Shown here: positions 26,123-34,953 of the stretch, piece after piece
Numbering within the stretch: the first letter of the stretch is position 1
Layout: each line of letters starts with the position of its first letter
Source of the DNA: Candidatus Scalindua sp.
GTDB taxonomy: Bacteria > Planctomycetota > Brocadiia > Brocadiales > Scalinduaceae
Length of the DNA stretch: 64,000 nucleotides
Direction of reading: 5' to 3'
Assembly (NCBI GenBank): GCA_031316155.1
Contig: JALDRB010000006.1
Location: forward strand, 62,001 to 126,000
The notes under the pieces: model-generated
Database searches by the model: none
Told to the model about the DNA's origin: nothing
Seen by the model: only the letters and a program-made list of their open reading frames with translations
Position numbers and translations under genes: made by a program

Positions 26123-27385
26123 TTATTCTTTTGATAAAAACTCAAATGCAAACTCATCTTGTATCGGAATTAAGACACTGATACCGCCACGCAGTTCGCC
26201 TGCCTTGTACCCCAACGACTCATCGGTGGAATAATTCCTTTCGATGAACTCTCTGACCTCTGGGGGCATGGCTTCAGAATGGGAATGACACATGAGGCAC
26301 TGCATTTCCATAAACAGTGGTTTCATATAACGGTAAACGGATTCACCGTCTACCTCGGTCAATTCCCCGAAACCTTTCTCTGTCTTGTTTTTTTCAAACT
26401 CCTTCAGTGCCTTTTCTTCCCACTCGTCAGGCTTATTGAGAGGATTTCTAACCCTCAGGGCAGTCTGCTTCAACTCGATTCCTGTCATGAGGCCGAAATC
26501 GTTGGCAATACTTCTGCCGACAATCGCCGGAACAGCGCCCTTGAAATAGTAATTCCCTGTTTCAGGGTCCCGGTTTATGAGTTCCTGATTCTTTGCAATG
26601 ACATTGCGAATGGAGAGAAGCATAGTTGCACTGATATCAGCAAAATGTTCGTAGGCATTTCCCTCTTCTGTCGGGGAGATTATCACACTGATACCACCAC
26701 GCAGCTCACCTGTTTTGTACCCCATTGATTTATCAGTGGGATAATTCTTCCTTATGTATTCCCTGATCATTGGAGGCATTGCTTCCGGATAGGTATGACA
26801 CATGAGGCATTCCATTTCCATATAGAGAGGTTTCATGTAACGGTAAACGGATTTACCCTTCAGTTTTGTTAATTCTCCAACTCCTTCTTTCGTTACATCT
26901 TTCTCAAGTGTCCTCAGTGCCTTTTCTTCCCACAGATCAGGTTTATTTCTTGGGTTTCTCAGTCTGAGAGCGGTCAGCTTCAATTTGGTACCTGTCCTGA
27001 GGCTGACATCGTTGGCAACGCTGCCGCTGATAACGGGTGGAGCCGCGCCCTTGAAAAAGTAGTTTCCTGTCTTGGGATCCCGATTTATGAGTTCCTGGTT
27101 CATGGCAATGACATTATTGATGGAGAGAAGCATTGTGGCACAGATATCAGAAAAAATTTCATAGATACTCTTTGTCTCTCCTTCATTATCTTCAATATAT
27201 TCCAGATTCAGTGAGCTCAAAATTTCATCCAATTCATTTGGAATAGTGACTTCCTCATCCTCAGTAACTACTTCACTCTCATCCGGGTCTGCATGCACCC
27301 TTAAATCGCCTATCGGGAAGAGAAATAAACCGGTTAAAAAAACTAAAAAGGAAATGTATGAGAAGAGATAGAAAATTGTATTCAT
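26123..27385 (-). CDS. Tandem DUF3365 (Tll0287-like) c-heme domain protein
   Basis: A 420-residue exported protein with an N-terminal signal anchor (residues 5-24) and an acidic linker. Two DUF3365 domains follow as a direct duplication of 170 residues (about 73-242 and 243-412). Each carries one CLMCH heme site (C193/C196/H197 and C363/C366/H367), a YRYMKPL(Y/F)ME lead-in and a GELRGGIS(V) strand. In other proteins this domain is a PAS-like heme sensor placed before kinases or cyclases; here it stands alone, so a redox or gas-binding or electron-carrier role is more likely than signalling by an attached output domain. AAAGGAGG precedes the ATG by 8 bases. Confidence 0.88.
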   Translation of the reverse strand: MNTIFYLFSYISFLVFLTGLFLFPIGDLRVHADPDESEVVTEDEEVTIPNELDEILSSLNLEYIEDNEGETKSIYEIFSDICATMLLSINNVIAMNQELINRDPKTGNYFFKGAAPPVISGSVANDVSLRTGTKLKLTALRLRNPRNKPDLWEEKALRTLEKDVTKEGVGELTKLKGKSVYRYMKPLYMEMECLMCHTYPEAMPPMIREYIRKNYPTDKSMGYKTGELRGGISVIISPTEEGNAYEHFADISATMLLSIRNVIAKNQELINRDPETGNYYFKGAVPAIVGRSIANDFGLMTGIELKQTALRVRNPLNKPDEWEEKALKEFEKNKTEKGFGELTEVDGESVYRYMKPLFMEMQCLMCHSHSEAMPPEVREFIERNYSTDESLGYKAGELRGGISVLIPIQDEFAFEFLSKE

Positions 27386-27715
27386 TATAAGCCTCCTTTA
27401 AGATACAGTTTAGCAGGAAACACATGAAAAAAAACTTCTCTTTTCATTTTGTGAATGGATTATTGCCGGTAAGAAGTACTTCATTAGTGGATGGAAGTAG
27501 TAGAACAGAAAATTCCAAAACAATCAAGAAAATTCCCATATTCTCATATGCGCATATTTTATAATGACTGTGTACTTTCTTACCGTATTTTGATACTATG
27601 TCTCATGAAAAAAAGACACGTTGTGTGATGCCTATGAGAGAAATATGGAAAAAAGGATTGAGAAAGGGGAGAACGTTTTTCTCCATGGAGAGAATAGTGT
27701 GTAAGGAGTTTAATT
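27386..27715. other. Spacer between divergent genes
   Basis: A 330-base gap between the divergently transcribed heme protein and hydroxyacid dehydrogenase genes, so it must hold both promoters. I see no clear boxes and no repeat. Confidence 0.4.
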
Positions 27716-28690
27716 GTGTCATTTAATGTTTATGTTACACGGGAAATTCCCGAAGAAGGAATCTCCAGATTAAGAACGGTTTGCGATACCGTAGAAATAA
27801 ATCCGCATCCCAGGTCTTTGACCTATGATGAACTGTTGAACGAGGTAAAGTGCAGGGATGCACTACTAACCATGCTTTCCGATACAATTGATGCAAATCT
27901 GATACATGAAGCAAAGGAACTGAAGATAATTGCCAATTATGCCGTGGGGTATGACAATATCGACATAGAAGCGGCCAGTTCCAGAGGTATCGTTGTTACC
28001 AACACTCCCGGTGTGTTGACAGACAGCACGGCGGATATGGCGTGGGCGCTTCTTTTTTCCATTGCCAGAAGAACCGTGGAAGGCGACACATTTACCCGTA
28101 ACGGAAAATTTCGAGGTTGGGAACCTCTTCTTCTCCTGGGTGGAGATTTCAGGGAGAAAACGCTTGGAATTATTGGAGCCGGAAGAATCGGCACTGCTGT
28201 GGCTTTGCGATCAAGAGGGTGGGATATGAAGGTTCTCTACACTACACGGAGTAACAGAAATTCCATGCTGGAAGAAACGTTGAACGCAAAGAGGGTAGAT
28301 TTACAAACGCTTTTACGGGAATCTGATTTTGTCTCTATCAATACCCGCTTTTCTGAGGAGACGAGGCATTTAATCGGCTTCAGGGAGCTTTCAAAAATGA
28401 AGCCTACAGCCTATCTCGTCAATACGGCGCGCGGTGCCGTAATTGATGAAGCGGCGCTGGTGGAAGCTTTACTGAACAAACAGATTGCCGGAGCCGGACT
28501 GGATGTGTATGAAGAAGAGCCAGGCTTAAAGCCCGGTTTGGCTGAACTGAGTAACGTTGTCCTTGCTCCGCACCTTGGCAGTGCAACCATCGAAACCCGC
28601 ACGAAAATGTCTCTCATGGCCGCTAAGAATATTATAGCCGTCTTAAACAATCGGAGACCGGAGAATGCTGTTAATCCTGAAGTGTATTAG
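27716..28690 (+). CDS. D-isomer-specific 2-hydroxyacid dehydrogenase (glyoxylate/hydroxypyruvate reductase-like)
   Basis: A 324-residue NAD(P)-dependent enzyme interconverting 2-oxoacids and D-2-hydroxyacids. It has the NAD-binding motif LGIIGAGRIGTAVA, the catalytic arginine in VNTARGAVIDEAAL, the glutamate in GLDVYEEEP and the histidine in LAPHLGSAT. Overall it resembles archaeal and bacterial glyoxylate reductases (NYAVGYDNIDIEAASSRGI, NTPGVLTDSTADMAWALL). The segment that usually reads S-L-H-V-P-L-T is S-I-N-T-R-F-S here, a change in the nucleotide/substrate pocket that may alter specificity. The GTG start has AAGGAG 9 bases upstream. The exact substrate is not assigned. Confidence 0.85.
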   Translation: MSFNVYVTREIPEEGISRLRTVCDTVEINPHPRSLTYDELLNEVKCRDALLTMLSDTIDANLIHEAKELKIIANYAVGYDNIDIEAASSRGIVVTNTPGVLTDSTADMAWALLFSIARRTVEGDTFTRNGKFRGWEPLLLLGGDFREKTLGIIGAGRIGTAVALRSRGWDMKVLYTTRSNRNSMLEETLNAKRVDLQTLLRESDFVSINTRFSEETRHLIGFRELSKMKPTAYLVNTARGAVIDEAALVEALLNKQIAGAGLDVYEEEPGLKPGLAELSNVVLAPHLGSATIETRTKMSLMAAKNIIAVLNNRRPENAVNPEVY

Positions 28691-28740
28691 TGCGTCCGGT
28701 TACGAAATTGGCGCGCTTTGTATTCCGACAGTTTTGGTTC
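28691..28740 (+). repeat. 3'-end fragment of repeat D
   Basis: CCGGTTACGAAATTGGCGCG and the following CTTTGTATTCCGACAGTTTT match the right part of D1 and D2. It starts right after the dehydrogenase stop codon. Confidence 0.5.
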
Positions 28741-28896
28741 TATTAAGTGGAGAAGCTTCTGTCATTACTACGTATATCAACTAATAAGAGCAACAAATTA
28801 GTACAGAGAAGTATAATTACCATCTAAGATTAAAATTTTTATTATGAGCCTCACAAATCAGGCAACTACTCAACTAATTACATGCATAGGAAAGTC

Positions 28897-29001
28897 AAAA
28901 TCATGTTATATGTGCGTTAGCACATACCCAAAATAGCGTTAAGCAACGACATGGATGTCGTTGTAGCGATTTTGAAAGAGTTGCGCAGGATGCGTAACTC
29001 G
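28897..29001 (+). repeat. Dispersed structured repeat, family B, copy B2
   Basis: The cleanest copy. Stem-loop 1 is TGTGC-GTTA-GCACA. Stem-loop 2 has CAACGACA / TGTCGTTG with loop TGGA. Stem-loop 3 is GAGTTGCGC / GCGTAACTC with loop AGGAT (nine pairs). It lies between the converging dehydrogenase and ABC transporter genes. Confidence 0.85.
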
Positions 29002-29008
29002 ACATACA

Positions 29009-31042
29009 TCATGACCATTTTTTCTGTTGTGCGGGTTCATCCAGTTCAATAAACGGTTCGTCCGTTTCTGTCAGCTCCGGTTTTTCAGCATCACGTACTC
29101 CTGTTTCCGGTTTTCGCATCTCCTGAGTATTAAACTGCATTTCAAAGAGTTTTTTATACAGTCCGCCGTTTGCGAGCAGCTGATGGTGATGGCCCGTTTC
29201 AACTATCTTTCCATTTTCCAGCACAACGATCAGATCGGCGTGGAGGATCGTCGAAAGCCGGTGAGCAATTACGAACGTGGTACGGTCTTTCACCAGGCGG
29301 TAGATGGCGTTTTGAATGAGCTGTTCGGTTTCAGTATCCACCGAGGAGGTAGCCTCGTCCAGGATCAGAATTCGGGGATTGGCAAGGATGGCCCGGGCAA
29401 TGGCGATACGCTGCTTCTGTCCCCCGGAGAGTTTTACCCCACGTTCACCGATGAGGGAGTCGTAACCGTTTGCAAGCTCCATAATAAAGTCGTGGGCGTT
29501 GGCTGCTCTTGCCGCGGCTTCTATTTCATCGTCAGAGGCTCCGGAACGGGCATACGCAATATTTACCTTAACCGTATCGTTAAAGAGAAAAGTTTCCTGG
29601 AGCACCATGGCCATCTGCTTTCGCAGAGAGTGGAGTTTGACGACCTTTATATTGCAACCGTCAATCAAAATATCCCCCCTTTTCGGGTCGTAAAATCTGG
29701 GTATCAGGTTCGTGAGGGTAGTTTTACCGCTGCCACTTGGCCCGACAAAGGCAATCATCTGTCCCGGCAGCGCCTTAATGGAAATATCCGTTAAGACTTC
29801 CGAATCCTTATTATACCCGAAGTGCACGTTTCTGAATTCAACCGTACCGCGTACGGGAGGCAGATCGACAGCGTTCGGAGAATCCTGCAGATCCGCGGGA
29901 GTATCCAGCACCTCGAAAACCCGTTCAGTGGACGCAATGGCGCGTTGCACCTGATTATAAAAACGTGTCAATCCCGTAATGGGGCCGTACATCATCTGAA
30001 GATACGGAAAGAAAATGACAAAGGTTCCGGCTGAGAGCTCTCCCTGCAGCACCTTGTATCCACCGAAACAGATCACGACTACTGCACCTGTTTCCGTGAT
30101 CAGGTCAACGATGGGTCGCAGGGTAGAAACAAGTTTGAGTATCCGAACATGCAGATAGTAGTTTTCATAGTTTTTCTCTTTGAACCGTTTCAACTCCTCC
30201 TCCTCTTTGGCAAAGCTGGCAATTACCCGGATACCGGAGATGTTGTCCTGAATCAATGCATTGAGATCACCGGTTTTCTCCCTGAGAGAGCGGAAAATTT
30301 TTCGTATCCTTTTTCCAAAATTATAGGTGCAGAGGGAGATGAAGGGGCAGACAATTAAGACGATACTCGTAAGCTGCCAATCCAGTTTCATACAAAAATA
30401 GAGTATCCATACAAACTTGAACATATCCGTTATAAACGTGATTACCGGGCCGACAATTGCCTGTTCCAGTGAATTGACATCGTTCATGAGGCGACTCATA
30501 ATGTCACCGGTTTTGTTATTTTCAAAATAGTTGAGGGGAAATCGCTGGATGTGTCCGTAGAGCTGGTTACGCAAATCATAAACGAGCCTTTGTCCCAATT
30601 CAGAGGTAATAAAACCGTGAACCATGGTGATTCCGCCACCCAGGGAATGCATAAGTAGGAAGCTTGAGGCAAGAAATATCAGCATAAAGAGCGTGGGATG
30701 AGAGCTTCCAAACCAGCACTCATGAACGTAATCAGATGCCGATAACAGAGGTTTGGAAAGGAATATGGGGCTTTTTTTTCTGAACGATTGACTGCCGGAT
30801 TCGAGTTCGCTGCTTTCATGAAGGGTATCCCTGTTTTGTACGAACGGATCTGCTAATCTTATTTCGTCTACGGCAATACCCAATATTTGTGTAGGTAATA
30901 CTGAAATATAGGCGCTGATTGCCGAAAGAAGGAGGATAATCAGCGTCCTGCGCCAGTAGGGCGATAAATAACCCAGCAATCTGAAATAGGTGTTTTTCGA
31001 GTGCGCATTCCTTGATGTCTTTATCATATCTGAACGTTTCAT
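29009..31042 (-). CDS. MsbA-like ABC exporter (fused permease and ATPase)
   Basis: A 677-residue half-transporter that would act as a homodimer, exporting lipid or drug-like substrates. Six membrane spans lie in residues 25-350, with an unusually long loop between spans 1 and 2 (about residues 60-105, LADPFVQNRDTLHESSELES and so on). The ATPase domain has Walker A GPSGSGKTT, Q-loop VLQETFLFNDTV, signature LSGGQKQRIAIARA, Walker B ILILDEATSSVD and switch H in IAHRLSTI. The C-terminal tail is Glu/Pro-rich. MsbA would carry lipid A, but specificity is not provable from sequence. Confidence 0.9.
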   Translation of the reverse strand: MKRSDMIKTSRNAHSKNTYFRLLGYLSPYWRRTLIILLLSAISAYISVLPTQILGIAVDEIRLADPFVQNRDTLHESSELESGSQSFRKKSPIFLSKPLLSASDYVHECWFGSSHPTLFMLIFLASSFLLMHSLGGGITMVHGFITSELGQRLVYDLRNQLYGHIQRFPLNYFENNKTGDIMSRLMNDVNSLEQAIVGPVITFITDMFKFVWILYFCMKLDWQLTSIVLIVCPFISLCTYNFGKRIRKIFRSLREKTGDLNALIQDNISGIRVIASFAKEEEELKRFKEKNYENYYLHVRILKLVSTLRPIVDLITETGAVVVICFGGYKVLQGELSAGTFVIFFPYLQMMYGPITGLTRFYNQVQRAIASTERVFEVLDTPADLQDSPNAVDLPPVRGTVEFRNVHFGYNKDSEVLTDISIKALPGQMIAFVGPSGSGKTTLTNLIPRFYDPKRGDILIDGCNIKVVKLHSLRKQMAMVLQETFLFNDTVKVNIAYARSGASDDEIEAAARAANAHDFIMELANGYDSLIGERGVKLSGGQKQRIAIARAILANPRILILDEATSSVDTETEQLIQNAIYRLVKDRTTFVIAHRLSTILHADLIVVLENGKIVETGHHHQLLANGGLYKKLFEMQFNTQEMRKPETGVRDAEKPELTETDEPFIELDEPAQQKKWS

Positions 31043-31185
31043 GTGTTTAATAATTTAGTTATTCTTTATACTAATAAGGGTCTACTGCATAATAGCAGAT
31101 AATATCAAATATTGGGTAATCTTTTAAAATAATATAAATTAATTCTGTATCTCTGCATCTGACCGAATGAACAACAGAACGGCAA

Positions 31186-32070
31186 CTATCTTCCAAGCAG
31201 CTGTGAACTTTCGGGGTTGTGCAGTTTATGATTGTTCAGTGCACGATCGAAATCTGATGTGGCATAGCAGTAGACACAGCGATAGAGGCAGGTATTATAG
31301 CTGCCGATATCACGGCTTTCAACACAGTGGCAAGCTTTTCGCTGGGTTGTATCTTTCCCGTCGGTTACCGGAATATTGAAGAGTTCCCTGATCAGTTGAT
31401 CATCGATACATTTAGAGGGAGCAACACCGTAGGATTGATACTCTTCTTCCTCGGCACAGGAATATATTTCCATTCCGTATTTGTGTGCAATTTTCAACAA
31501 GTTTTTAATAATATCTGTGACGGTCTCAGGTTTTGGTCTTTCAATGAAATGACCTTCATGCCCAATCTTGTCAAGCCGCTTTTGAATTTTGCGGTAGAAA
31601 TCAACAAAGCTGATAATGGATCGTTTTGTTGATCCGGAGAGAAAAGAAGCTATTTTTTCATACGTTTGAAGATGGAAATCCTGTGTTGTATCGTTTCCCA
31701 GTACAATAGGATCATATCTCCAGATGACTTTGTCAGGCCCTATCATATGTGCCAGTTCTCGGAAGGTGTCTATTCTGGCTTCCCAGCTGGGCATATTGGG
31801 ATCGAGGAATCCGGGATTGTTCATCAGGGTATAGAGAAAATAGTAGTGGTACCCCAGCGAATCGAGTTCAGAAAGTCTGGGCATGAGAGGTTTCGGATTG
31901 CGAGTCCAGAAGACAATGACATCTATGTCTTCCGCCCGAAGCGAAATTCGTGAAACCTGATGAGAATTATAAGGGTTTTGCACTTCACAGAATCCTGCAT
32001 GAATACGATTCATAAACCATTCAACATAAAATGCAGGAATGTCTGTACGTCTACTGGCACTGATTATCAT
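31186..32070 (-). CDS. DUF1848 family protein with a C-terminal CxxxCxxC motif
   Basis: A 294-residue DUF1848 protein of unknown function. The start is taken as the ATG at 32070 because the family begins MIISASRRTDIPAFY; a GTG 12 bases earlier also keeps frame. Core features are VFWTRNPKPLMPRL, YYFLYTLMNNPGFLDP, WRYDPIVLGNDTTQD and a C-terminal NTCLYRCVYCYA, whose C-x3-C-x2-C spacing is that of a radical-SAM [4Fe-4S] site. In classical radical-SAM enzymes the motif is N-terminal, so this family is permuted or only analogous. Upstream cysteines (KACHC) may also bind metal. No informative neighbours. Confidence 0.8.
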   Translation of the reverse strand: MIISASRRTDIPAFYVEWFMNRIHAGFCEVQNPYNSHQVSRISLRAEDIDVIVFWTRNPKPLMPRLSELDSLGYHYYFLYTLMNNPGFLDPNMPSWEARIDTFRELAHMIGPDKVIWRYDPIVLGNDTTQDFHLQTYEKIASFLSGSTKRSIISFVDFYRKIQKRLDKIGHEGHFIERPKPETVTDIIKNLLKIAHKYGMEIYSCAEEEEYQSYGVAPSKCIDDQLIRELFNIPVTDGKDTTQRKACHCVESRDIGSYNTCLYRCVYCYATSDFDRALNNHKLHNPESSQLLGR

Positions 32071-32400
32071 GCTGGATTTCACTTATCATTCAGGTTAAAA
32101 AACGATGAACTCTTGTTCTCAAATTTTTATATTATCATATTATTTTTTATCTTGCAAAACAGGAATCCGGCCATTTATGATGATAATTGATTACCTGAAT
32201 TCGGGAGTTCAATATGCATATGAAACTCTACCAGGTCTTATTGGATAGGTAGGGTAGTCTCTAGGCGCAATGCATGGAATTGTATTGAATTGTATTAAAT
32301 GCGAAAAAGGTTTTTTAAAAGAGTTTGTATTGATTAATATGTCTATTATGATGATAATGATTATCATGATCATTTTATAAATATATTAGGAGTTGCTATT
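32071..32400. other. Spacer between divergent genes, with phd operator
   Basis: Holds the start regions of the DUF1848 gene and the phd-parE pair. The only structure I see is the palindrome at 32348-32370, listed separately. Confidence 0.4.
32348..32370. promoter_or_regulatory. Palindromic operator candidate for phd-parE
   Basis: ATGATGATAATGATTATCAT is an imperfect AT-rich palindrome centred 45 bases before the phd start. Phd/YefM antitoxins repress their own operons by binding such sites. Confidence 0.5.
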
Positions 32401-32658
32401 ATGAAAGTCATCCCTGCCTCTGAGGCTAAAACAAATTTTGGAGCACTGCTTGACTCTGCGCAACGCGAACCGGTTACCATTTCTAAAAAGGGACGTCTTG
32501 TCGCCGTCATGATGTCTGTACAGGAATATGAAGAACACGAGGCCTTGAAACTGAAGCTTTTACGCAAGGAAATCAGAAAAGGTTTAAAGCAGCTGGATAA
32601 AGGCAAAAGCACAGAGGGTCAGGCGTTCATGAAAGCGCTTATTAAGGACCTTGATTGA
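32401..32658 (+). CDS. Phd/YefM-family antitoxin
   Basis: An 85-residue type II antitoxin. The N-terminal Phd fold is clear (MKVIPASEAKTNFGALLDSA, then PVTISKKGRLVAVMMSVQEYEE), and the C-terminal half is the toxin-binding helix. It should dimerise on the upstream palindrome and neutralise the ParE toxin encoded next. TTAGGAG lies 9 bases before the ATG. Stop and toxin start overlap by one base (TGATG). Confidence 0.9.
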   Translation: MKVIPASEAKTNFGALLDSAQREPVTISKKGRLVAVMMSVQEYEEHEALKLKLLRKEIRKGLKQLDKGKSTEGQAFMKALIKDLD

Positions 32659-32951
32659 TGCCGGGTTATCTGCTTTCTGATGAAGCGCAAAGCGACCTTA
32701 AGGAAATATCTCGTTATACGCAGGAGAACTGGGGCAACAAACAGGCTAGGATTTATTTGGCAGAACTGGTTGCGAGTTTTGAAAACCTGGCAAGATCCCC
32801 GAAACTTGGCAGGGTCCGCGAAGAAATTGAAAAGGATGTTCGCAGCTTTCCCGTTGGAAGACATATAGTTTTTTACCGCATAGGAGAGAAGTGTATAGAA
32901 GTGGCACGCATACTTCATGCCAGTATGGACATCAAGCGCCATTTGACATGA
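32658..32951 (+). CDS. ParE-family toxin
   Basis: A 97-residue RelE/ParE-superfamily toxin from the ATG at 32658; a TTG one codon earlier is less likely. Family hallmarks are YLLSDEAQSDLKEISRYTQ, the W in ENWG, YLAELVASFENLARSP, LGRVREEI, and the C-terminal GRHIVFYRI...VARILHASMD. ParE members poison DNA gyrase. Length and motifs are complete, so with its antitoxin this is one of the intact toxin-antitoxin loci here. Confidence 0.9.
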   Translation: MPGYLLSDEAQSDLKEISRYTQENWGNKQARIYLAELVASFENLARSPKLGRVREEIEKDVRSFPVGRHIVFYRIGEKCIEVARILHASMDIKRHLT

Positions 32952-33221
32952 ATGCGCTCAAGGTTTGCTTGATCAGGGAGAGAGTTTGAGCCAAGAACAA
33001 TTAATAAGGGTGATACCTAGTAGTGCTATTATTGTGAGTTATATTGTAAGAGAACGGTTTACGCAACAATCAAATCATGAAATTGATAAACCCATTCGAA
33101 GCTGCCATGAGCGTTCGCCGTTGGGATGGCATTTTTTACAATCAGAAATTTCGTCCCCGGTTCCGCCCCAGAAGACGACGGTTTCCAAAGCCGAAACGCT
33201 GATTTTACAGACTCACCGTTA

Positions 33222-33413
33222 TCACTCTCCGTCAAAAGTTGCTGTATGAGATCGTTGCCTTTTCAACGTTTCAAGAACTTCATCAATTTCATGAGCTATA
33301 TCGAGCTTATGATTATGTGCCAGCCTGGATGCTTGTGTTAACAAAACGCCCAACTCTGAACCAATCTCTCTTTTTACGGGTTTCGCAGCCCTTACATCTT
33401 TATTTATTGTCAT
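33222..33413 (-). CDS. Possible small protein, unidentified
   Basis: A 63-residue frame with protein-like composition: a basic N-terminus, then SELGVLLTQASRLAHNHKLD and a helix with AHEIDEVLETLKRQR. There is no recognised domain, and no strong Shine-Dalgarno sequence is seen. It could be a fragment of a longer protein. Weak support. Confidence 0.3.
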   Translation of the reverse strand: MTINKDVRAAKPVKREIGSELGVLLTQASRLAHNHKLDIAHEIDEVLETLKRQRSHTATFDGE

Positions 33414-33436
33414 CTTTTTCTATACAGCGAATTATC

Positions 33437-33545
33437 ACATATCTGTTATTTTCTTTAGTACAACCATATATTTTATTATAGAGTATCATTTCTAATTTTA
33501 TATAATACCCTGATTGTAAATATCTGATAAGGACAGCTTATTTTC
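33437..33545 (+). repeat. Repeat G, copy G1
   Basis: About 109 bp similar to 48847-48955: ATATCTGTTATTTTCT, ATTTTATTATA, GTATCATTTC, ATTTTATATAATACCC and GATAAGGACA occur in the same order and spacing. This copy lies directly upstream of the broken IS1380-like gene. Confidence 0.65.
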
Positions 33546-33611
33546 TGCTGAAATACAGCTTGATTTGTATATCGTTACAATAGACATGCTATTCGGAGAT
33601 TTGTTATCTAC

Positions 33612-34729
33612 TTGTTCGCGCCGCTGATGCGGCGCGAACAAAACATTGGAGCGGAAAGAACTTGCAAACCGCAAGTTCGCGTATGGAAAGAGAGCAGGAA
33701 GGATTCCATGGAGGAGGCGCTGATAGATGTAGAGGGTACGATAGCAAGTACGTATGGAGAGTGCAAGGAGGGAATAGATGTATCGTATAAGGGGATATGG
33801 GGGTATGCGCCGCTGGTGATATCGCTGGGGAACACGAAGGAGGTGTTGTATCTGGTGAATCGTCCCGGGAACAGGCCGAGCCATGACGGTTGTGTGGAGT
33901 GGATAGACCGTGCGATAGGATTGGTGAAGCGATACGCTAAGAGGGTATGTATCAGAGGAGATACGGACTTTTCCTTAACGGGAAATTTTGATCGTTGGTC
34001 TGAGCAGGCAGACTTTGTGTTTGGTATGAATGCTCATGCGGTGTTGGAAAGACGGGCAGGGGAGCTATCGAAGGAATCATGGAAGGAGATAAGGCGTAAA
34101 CCGAAATACACGGTAAAGACCAACGAGAGAAAAAAGCCGGAGAGGGTAAAGGAGCGGATAGTAGAAGAGCGAGGGTATAAGAACATTTGTCTTGAGGAAG
34201 AGCACGTGGGAGAGTTTGCGTATCGACCGGTGAAGTGCGAGAAGAGGTATCGAGTGGTGGTGGTCAGGAAGACCTTGAGAGTAGAAAAGGGTCAGATGAG
34301 ATTATTTGATGACGTACGATACATTTTTTACATTACAACCCTGAGCGATATACCGGCAGAGGAAGTAGTGGAGTTAGCAAATGGACGATGCGATCAGGAG
34401 AATGTGGTAGAGCAGTTAAAGAACGGGGTAAATGCGATGAAGATGCCGGTAAGGGATTTGGAGAGTAACTGGGCTTATATGGTAATAACAGCGCTGGCGT
34501 GGAATATAAAGGCGTGGTTTGGGATGTTAATGCCCGCAAGGCAAGGGGTACACAGGTTGTGAAGATGGAATTTCGGAGGTTTCTTAACACACTGATTTTG
34601 CTGCCGTGTCAAATTATCAAATCGGGGAGAAAGATCTTGTACCGTGTTCTTGGGTACAATGACTGGTTGCAGGATTTCTTTGCTACCTGGGAGCGGATCA
34701 GAAAACTGAAGATATGCATGAGAGGGTAA
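33612..34729 (+). pseudogene. Broken IS1380-family transposase
   Basis: DDE transposase of the IS1380 type. The frame beginning inside a perfect 30-base inverted repeat (33612-33641) carries EEALIDVEGTIASTYGECKE (first catalytic Asp), GDTDFSLTGNFDRW (second Asp) and the C-terminal ELANGRCDQENVVEQLKNG (catalytic Glu). The N-terminal 100-150 residues are absent, and near 34540 the frame shifts: the last conserved block, VVKMEFRRFLNTLILLPCQI to the TAA at 34727, is in another frame. Both defects mean it is inactive. I could not identify the element's outer inverted repeats. Confidence 0.85.
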
Positions 34730-34953
34730 CAAGATTTTGTGAGAAAAATGAATGGAGTTAAAAACCTGCGGGATTGGTACATCATCATTGTATCATGACA
34801 CAGTGATATTGTCTGTTCATAGTGGTATTTTTACGAATTCGAGAAGTTTTACAAATAAAAAAAGTATTGAGAGATGCATAAGGAATCAAAAAAGTAACCA
34901 ATTATTGATTAAAATATTATGAGTACGTGTGTGGTTGATAAACCTCGCTTGTT

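Larger units (their letters stand above)
32952..33611. other. Spacer with one doubtful small gene and repeat G1
   Basis: No clear gene. It contains a possible minus-strand small frame (33222-33413) and the 109-bp repeat G1 (33437-33545). Confidence 0.4.

Noticed and set aside
28021..28690. Reading the dehydrogenase as phosphoglycerate dehydrogenase (SerA)
   Set aside because: There is no C-terminal ACT or ASB domain and the length and motifs fit glyoxylate-type reductases better.
33613..33641. Possible rho-independent terminator
   Set aside because: The stem is strong but is followed by AAAC, not a T-run, on the plus strand, and by no suitable gene end on the minus strand.
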